Assembly (NCBI GenBank): GCA_031550615.1
Contig: JAVBOL010000003.1
Span: 1-64,000, forward strand
Origin: JAVBOW01 sp031550615
GTDB taxonomy: Bacteria > Bacteroidota > Bacteroidia > Bacteroidales > Rikenellaceae
Direction of reading: 5' to 3'
Length of the DNA stretch: 64,000 nt
Below the pieces are notes generated by a model, which did not search any database, had not been told where the DNA came from, and saw only the letters and a list, made by a program, of their open reading frames with translations. The translations under genes and the position numbers were made by a program. This document shows positions 60,338 to 64,000 of the stretch, piece after piece. Each line of letters begins with the position of its first letter. The stretch's first letter is position 1.

Positions 60338-60345
60338 CAAAAATA
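60338..60345 (-). promoter_or_regulatory. mltD-like gene -7 box (TATTTTTG) close to its ATG
   Basis: Exact TAnnTTTG on the minus strand with 6 bases between it and the ATG at 60331, suggesting a leaderless or nearly leaderless transcript. Confidence 0.5.
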
Positions 60346-60502
60346 AGGCGACAAAATTAGTCATTTTATATGTAACCGGAAAACAGGCACGCATTTTGTT
60401 TTATCCATATGTAGAAAATCGAACGAATAGAACCGTCTGAAAATTTTGGCACGCGTTTTGAATATTACATAAGAACATTAAGCAAAGGTTTCTTCATTTA
60501 TT

Positions 60503-60510
60503 TAAGTTTG
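60503..60510 (+). promoter_or_regulatory. -7 box (TAAGTTTG) before a small-RNA candidate
   Basis: Exact TAnnTTTG in a gene-free stretch; no protein start follows at a suitable distance. Confidence 0.45.
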
Positions 60511-60515
60511 GGTTA

Positions 60516-60582
60516 GTAGTTATGGGAAGTCTGTCTTCCCAAACAGGCGGGGCAGTCGTGAAGACTCCCCCGCTTTGTTTTA
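60516..60582 (+). ncRNA. Candidate small RNA with terminator-like 3' end
   Basis: Lies in the 302-base gap 60332-60633. After the box at 60503 come a short hairpin (gggaag-tctgt-cttccc, ~60524-60540) and a second GC-rich hairpin (~60547-60573, gcgggg/ccccgc outer stem) followed by tttgtttta. The predicted transcript is ~65 bases. No known RNA family recognised; a degraded leader or chance is possible. Confidence 0.35.
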
Positions 60583-60586
60583 TACA

Positions 60587-60618
60587 AGTAAAGGGAGTCG
60601 TCGACTCCCTTTACTCAT
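60587..60618. terminator. Terminator downstream of kdsC
   Basis: 14-bp complementary arms (60587-60600 with 60602-60615) forming a hairpin with a very short loop, in practice ~12 bp. It sits 18 bases after the kdsC stop on the minus strand. Confidence 0.75.
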
Positions 60619-60633
60619 TTAGCATATCTTCGG

Positions 60634-61170
60634 TCAGGCCGAAACCACCGTGTTGACCCCCATCGAATCCCGGGCCCAGTCGCCGCGCGCGCGAAGCACC
60701 TGCTCGATCACGTCGCGCACGCATCCTTTACCGCCGGCGTAGGGCGACACATAGCGCGACACCTCGACCACCTCAGCCACGGCATCCGACGGGCAGACAG
60801 GCATCCCGGTCATGGCCATCGCCGCGCGGTCGGGAATATCGTCGCCCATGAACATAACTTCATGTGGCTCAAGACCGAACTCTTCCATGAATTCGCACAG
60901 GCGGCTGACCTTGTCGGCGCAGTTGATATAAAGGCGCGTGACCCCGAGCAGCGTAAATCGGGTCTCTATCGTCGCGCCGCGCCCGCCGGTGATTATCGCC
61001 ACCGGGTAGCCCATTTTCAGGGCGTAGGCCACCGCATAGCCGTCCTTGGCGTTATATTTACGGATGAATTCGTCGTTATTGCCTATTATTATGCCTCCGT
61101 CGGTGAACACGCCGTCCACGTCGAAGACGAAGGCGCGCACGGACGCTAAATCTTCTTTGAAGTTTCCCAT
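60634..61170 (-). CDS. kdsC: KDO 8-phosphate phosphatase-like HAD hydrolase
   Basis: 178 aa, the size of KdsC. 'FVFDVDGVFTDGG' (Asp 17, Asp 19), 'AIITGGRG', the Lys in 'CADKVSRLCEFM' and 'MFMGDDIPDRAAM' form the HAD subclass III site without a cap domain. It should remove phosphate from KDO-8-P for lipopolysaccharide core synthesis. It overlaps the preceding gene by 25 bases and ends the YihY-DUF2520-kdsC operon. Confidence 0.92.
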   Translation of the reverse strand: MGNFKEDLASVRAFVFDVDGVFTDGGIIIGNNDEFIRKYNAKDGYAVAYALKMGYPVAIITGGRGATIETRFTLLGVTRLYINCADKVSRLCEFMEEFGLEPHEVMFMGDDIPDRAAMAMTGMPVCPSDAVAEVVEVSRYVSPYAGGKGCVRDVIEQVLRARGDWARDSMGVNTVVSA

Positions 61171-61922
61171 ATGCTGTTGCTGATACTTATGTAAATATTC
61201 TTAATCTCTGCGTGTTTGGCCAGCATCTCGGCGTGGCGGGTCTTGGCCTTGTAGTCGTTGCGCACGGCGGGGCCTGTCTGCACCTTCGCGGGCGAATCGC
61301 TCGATGCGGCCTTGAGCGCCGTCTCCTTTATCAGGGGACGCAGCAGGTCGAAATCGCCGCCGGCCTCGCGTATCAACTCCTCGCCAAGCGCGTACATGTG
61401 GTTGGCGAAGTTGCTGGCGAAGACCGCCGCCAGGTGGATGCGCGCACGGTGTGCCGAATTCACTTCACGCACATCCTCAGACAACGCCAGGGCCACTTCG
61501 CGCACACATTCCAGCGACGCGGCGTTGGCCCCCTCTATCAAAAGCGGCACTTTGGAAAACGTGATGCGCCGTCCGCGCGAAAAGGTTTGCAGGGGATAGA
61601 TCACCGCGCGGTTGGGGTTGTGGGGCGATATTTCGCCCATCGGCAGACTGCCGGCTGTGTGCGCGACCACCCCGCCCTTGAGTTTGAGCGTCGCGGAGAG
61701 CTGCGGCACGGCGGGGTCGGAAACGGCCAGTATATAGAGGTCAGCGGGCAGTATTTTGCCGCCGAGCGGTGCGTAGGCGCATCCGCAGCGCTTGGCCAGT
61801 ATGCGGGCGGCGGTGGCGTTTCGGGCACATACCTGCCTTAGCTTCAGATCTTTGCACCGCGATATGGCCAACGCCATCGCCTCGGCCACGTTGCCGCTTC
61901 CTATGACCACTATCGTTTTCAC
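61146..61922 (-). CDS. Rossmann-fold/DUF2520 protein
   Basis: 258 aa. N-terminal NAD(P)-binding fold 'VVIGSGNVAEAMALAI' (GxGxxA, ~7-15) and 'YILAVSDPAVPQLSATL'; C-terminal DUF2520 helical domain ('IHLAAVFASNFANHMYALGEELI', 'LRPLIKETALKA'). The combination resembles F420-dependent or ketopantoate-type reductases; the substrate is unknown. It starts as ATGA on the YihY stop and overlaps kdsC. This gene order recurs in Bacteroidota as far as I recall. Confidence 0.88.
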   Translation of the reverse strand: MKTIVVIGSGNVAEAMALAISRCKDLKLRQVCARNATAARILAKRCGCAYAPLGGKILPADLYILAVSDPAVPQLSATLKLKGGVVAHTAGSLPMGEISPHNPNRAVIYPLQTFSRGRRITFSKVPLLIEGANAASLECVREVALALSEDVREVNSAHRARIHLAAVFASNFANHMYALGEELIREAGGDFDLLRPLIKETALKAASSDSPAKVQTGPAVRNDYKAKTRHAEMLAKHAEIKNIYISISNSIWETSKKI

Positions 61923-63229
61923 CTCTCGATGTCCATTAGCAGCACGTTGGCCGGGGAGCGTTCGTTTTCAGAGCGCATCTGGTCGATCGCCTGGCTTATG
62001 CGGTAAAGCTCGGGGTTGCATTCGAAGTCGAATTCGCTCTCTCCACGGCGCTCGACGCTGCCGACCACGTCGGATATGGTGATCTGGTGCACGTCGCGGC
62101 ACGGGATATAGACGTTGACTCTCTCGTCGTCGTTATTCTGCACAGCCGAGAGCAGTCCGGCGCGCTCAAGGTCGAATACCACATCGCGCACGATACGCAG
62201 GGGCAGCCCCAGGCGCGAGGCTATGAATTCGCAGGTCACACCGCCGCCGTTGCCGTCCACGAAGCTGCGTATGGCCACCAGCATCGAGGCTACGAGTACC
62301 TTCTGGCGGTGGTCGTAGCTCATGTGCAGCGACTCGCGCTCCTGCTCATAGCGGGTAATGTTCTGGTATGCGAAAGAGAGCTCCGCCCCGGCCAGCACGA
62401 TCTGCCAGCTGCTCTGCAACCATATAAGGAACAGGGGCAGGGCGGCGAAACTACCGTAAATGGCATTGTATGAGGTCATCCATGTCTGGAGGTAGACGTA
62501 CGCTATCTGGAAGATCTGGAAAAGCGTGCCGGCGATTATACCTGCCGGGATGGCGCTGCGCAACTTGACGCGCGTGTTGGGCATCACGCTGTAAATGAAC
62601 ACGAACATCACCCACATGGTGACCAGCGAGGCGATGCCGTAGACCACGTCCAGTATCCACGACGAGGAAAATGCGTCGAGGTTGGTCTTGATGTAAATCG
62701 CTATCGAGTTGGAGATCACCCACAGGATAGGCGCGATGAAGACCACGCTCAGGTAGTCGCTCAGCTTACGGGCTATAGTGCGCGAACGGCGCACCTCCCA
62801 GATGTTGTTGAAAGCGCCCTCTGCGTTACCGAAAAGGCGGATAACGGCCCACACCAGCACCACGAAGCTGACCGAGGCGATAACCCCTCCCTTGGTGCGG
62901 GCGAGCATATTGTTGGCGAACGCAAGCACCTGCTCTACAAGTTCATGGTACTGTGCGAATTCGGTGTAGAGGTACTGCTCGAAGGAGAGCTCCATGCCGA
63001 AGCCCTTGACGATGCCGAAGATCATCGCGATGATCGGCACTATGGACATCATCGTGTAGAAAGTCAGCGCGGCGGAGGTCTGGTCGAGGCGGTGGTCGCC
63101 GAAGCCTTTACCGGTGTATATCAGCACCTTGGCCTGACGCACAGCCCAACGCACAGTACGCGAGCGATATTCGTGCTCGCCTTTGCTCCAGATACCGTTT
63201 CGGATGAATTCTGTGATCTTCTTTACCAT
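61919..63229 (-). CDS. YihY/BrkB-family inner-membrane protein
   Basis: 436 aa. About six transmembrane helices between ~45 and 300; family signatures 'QTSAALTFYTMMSIVPI', 'NNIWEVRRSRT' and 'YNAIYGSFAALPLFLIWLQSSWQIVLAGAELSFAYQN'. The last ~110 residues form a soluble winged-helix-like domain ('CEFIASRLGLPLRIVRDVVFDLERAGLLS'). Once called RNase BN, the family is now treated as membrane proteins of uncertain, possibly transport, function. A -7 box lies at 63249-63256. Confidence 0.92.
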   Translation of the reverse strand: MVKKITEFIRNGIWSKGEHEYRSRTVRWAVRQAKVLIYTGKGFGDHRLDQTSAALTFYTMMSIVPIIAMIFGIVKGFGMELSFEQYLYTEFAQYHELVEQVLAFANNMLARTKGGVIASVSFVVLVWAVIRLFGNAEGAFNNIWEVRRSRTIARKLSDYLSVVFIAPILWVISNSIAIYIKTNLDAFSSSWILDVVYGIASLVTMWVMFVFIYSVMPNTRVKLRSAIPAGIIAGTLFQIFQIAYVYLQTWMTSYNAIYGSFAALPLFLIWLQSSWQIVLAGAELSFAYQNITRYEQERESLHMSYDHRQKVLVASMLVAIRSFVDGNGGGVTCEFIASRLGLPLRIVRDVVFDLERAGLLSAVQNNDDERVNVYIPCRDVHQITISDVVGSVERRGESEFDFECNPELYRISQAIDQMRSENERSPANVLLMDIER

Positions 63230-63248
63230 TCGCGCCTTGATTTAACTG

Positions 63249-63256
63249 CAAAGATA
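63249..63256 (-). promoter_or_regulatory. YihY operon -7 box (TATCTTTG)
   Basis: Exact TAnnTTTG on the minus strand, 19 bases before the ATG at 63229, in the short gap after the methyltransferase gene. Confidence 0.6.
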
Positions 63257-63262
63257 AGTTTT

Positions 63263-64000
63263 TTACTTTAAAATAACCGCGTGTTGCGCACCGCCCACCA
63301 CACAAAAGGCTATCGCAGCCGTGCCGCCCTCCTTAACGCCCAACGCCCGGGCGATCACGGCGTTGGAAACGGGGAATCCGCGCTGCATGATCTGCACCGC
63401 GCGCACTCCGCGTTCGCGCAGCAAGGCTTTCAGCGCACGGGGGTTATACGGCTGGACAGACTCTATTTCATAGTGGCGGTACATGCCCCCGGCGGGCAGC
63501 CGATCGGCAAAGGCGTAGCCGTCGCCGGCGCTCAGCGGCAGACCGTGCGATGCAGCCCACGCCCCGGCCAGGCGCACCTTGCGCAGCGAAACGTCGGGCA
63601 GCAGCAGGTAGCGATAGGGCGGGGCGAAGACTGCCGGCGGGGCTGTGGCCGCTCCTTGCTGCAATGAAAAACCCTCTCCGCCGGCTATCGAGGCGCGAAG
63701 CGTAGGCTGCCCGATTTCGTCGGAGGTGACGATCAGCAGTTCCTTGCATTCGTCGCCAGCGGACACCGCCTCGACGAGCGTATGGCGACCGAAAATACGG
63801 AATGCCTCGGCGGCGTCGAACAACGGCGAAGCTTTGATGACCACCCGCGGGGCTATCTCATGCAGCCGTCCATGCAGCCGGACCACATCGGGGGCGCAAT
63901 CTTCCAGCAACACCAGTTTGCGGTTTCCCACGGCGCGGCGGTCGGGATCGGCGTAGACCATATCGGCTGTCAGGTCGGGAGTGGACGTATAATCCTCGGC
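63263..64000 (-). CDS. THUMP-like-domain class I methyltransferase (5' end beyond window)
   Basis: The frame is open to the right edge (245 codons visible), so the N-terminus and SAM-binding part are mostly missing. 'VYADPDRRAVGNRKLVLLEDCAPDV' corresponds to the 'DPARR' segment of SAM-dependent methyltransferases of this group, and the C-terminal THUMP-like domain ('YRYLLLPDVSLRKVRLAGAWA', 'GMYRHYEIESVQPYNPRALKALL') matches the Bacteroidota family. An RNA substrate is likely but not shown. The internal Met at 63961 is not the true start. Confidence 0.85.
   Translation of the reverse strand, partial: AEDYTSTPDLTADMVYADPDRRAVGNRKLVLLEDCAPDVVRLHGRLHEIAPRVVIKASPLFDAAEAFRIFGRHTLVEAVSAGDECKELLIVTSDEIGQPTLRASIAGGEGFSLQQGAATAPPAVFAPPYRYLLLPDVSLRKVRLAGAWAASHGLPLSAGDGYAFADRLPAGGMYRHYEIESVQPYNPRALKALLRERGVRAVQIMQRGFPVSNAVIARALGVKEGGTAAIAFCVVGGAQHAVILK

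Noticed and set aside
60522..60656. Short plus-strand frame starting at the ATG in the candidate small RNA
   Set aside because: It runs through two hairpins and the terminator into the kdsC gene on the other strand and resembles no protein.

Overview
The window looks like a chromosomal segment of a GC-rich member of the Bacteroidota, probably order Bacteroidales; an Alistipes/Rikenellaceae-like genome is my best guess from gene content and base composition, not proven. The signs are promoter -7 boxes of the TAnnTTTG type before many genes, a long type III glutamine synthetase, a pyrophosphate-type phosphofructokinase, DUF4294 and other Bacteroidota-specific families, and multi-gene RHS/DUF6443 surface proteins. 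I see no tRNA, rRNA, CRISPR array or insertion sequence.

Layout. (1) Positions 1-8344 are an AT-rich accessory island on the minus strand. It holds three consecutive large secreted RHS/DUF6443-type proteins, the last running off the left edge, and a 445-base non-coding stretch with a perfect 28-bp inverted repeat. (2) 8345-17992 is a GC-rich housekeeping block: a YbgC-like thioesterase and guaB, a region with a long rod-shaped RNA candidate, a small lipoprotein, rex-ribF, a HAD phosphatase, a LysM/periplasmic-binding protein, a DEDDh exonuclease, dnaN and a nucleoside phosphorylase. (3) 18067-27326 reads rightward as two tight operons: a GlmM-like mutase, an M20 dipeptidase and two envelope proteins, then an acyl-ACP thioesterase, a glycosyltransferase, prmC, recX and an M23 peptidase, with ATGA-type overlaps almost throughout. 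prmC carries an in-frame amber codon exactly at the tyrosine of its NPPY motif. (4) 27382-39814 holds gpmI and alaS (minus), a tandem pair of membrane-anchored M23 peptidases, glnN and a YtxH/holin-like trio (plus), then dapA and ligA (minus). (5) 39961-50735 holds two small proteins, PPi-dependent pfkA, a FlK-like thioesterase with a flavodiiron protein, a DUF4294 protein, a PAP2-like protein with era, then obgE, glgB and a POT peptide transporter. (6) 50873-64000 holds a large surface lipoprotein, an MBL hydrolase with a radical SAM protein and an SDR, mltD-uvrA, a candidate small RNA, and a kdsC/DUF2520/YihY operon next to a partial THUMP-like methyltransferase.

The genes serve core nucleotide synthesis, translation, DNA replication and repair, glycogen and glycolysis, and above all envelope construction (GlmM, KdsC, several M23 peptidases, MltD, LysM protein). 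Most gene ends are marked by strong GC-rich hairpins, and divergent pairs usually have one -7 box per direction. Where an open frame extended upstream of the likely start, I moved the start inward using signal peptides, family N-termini, ATGA overlaps or promoter position, and say so in the entry.
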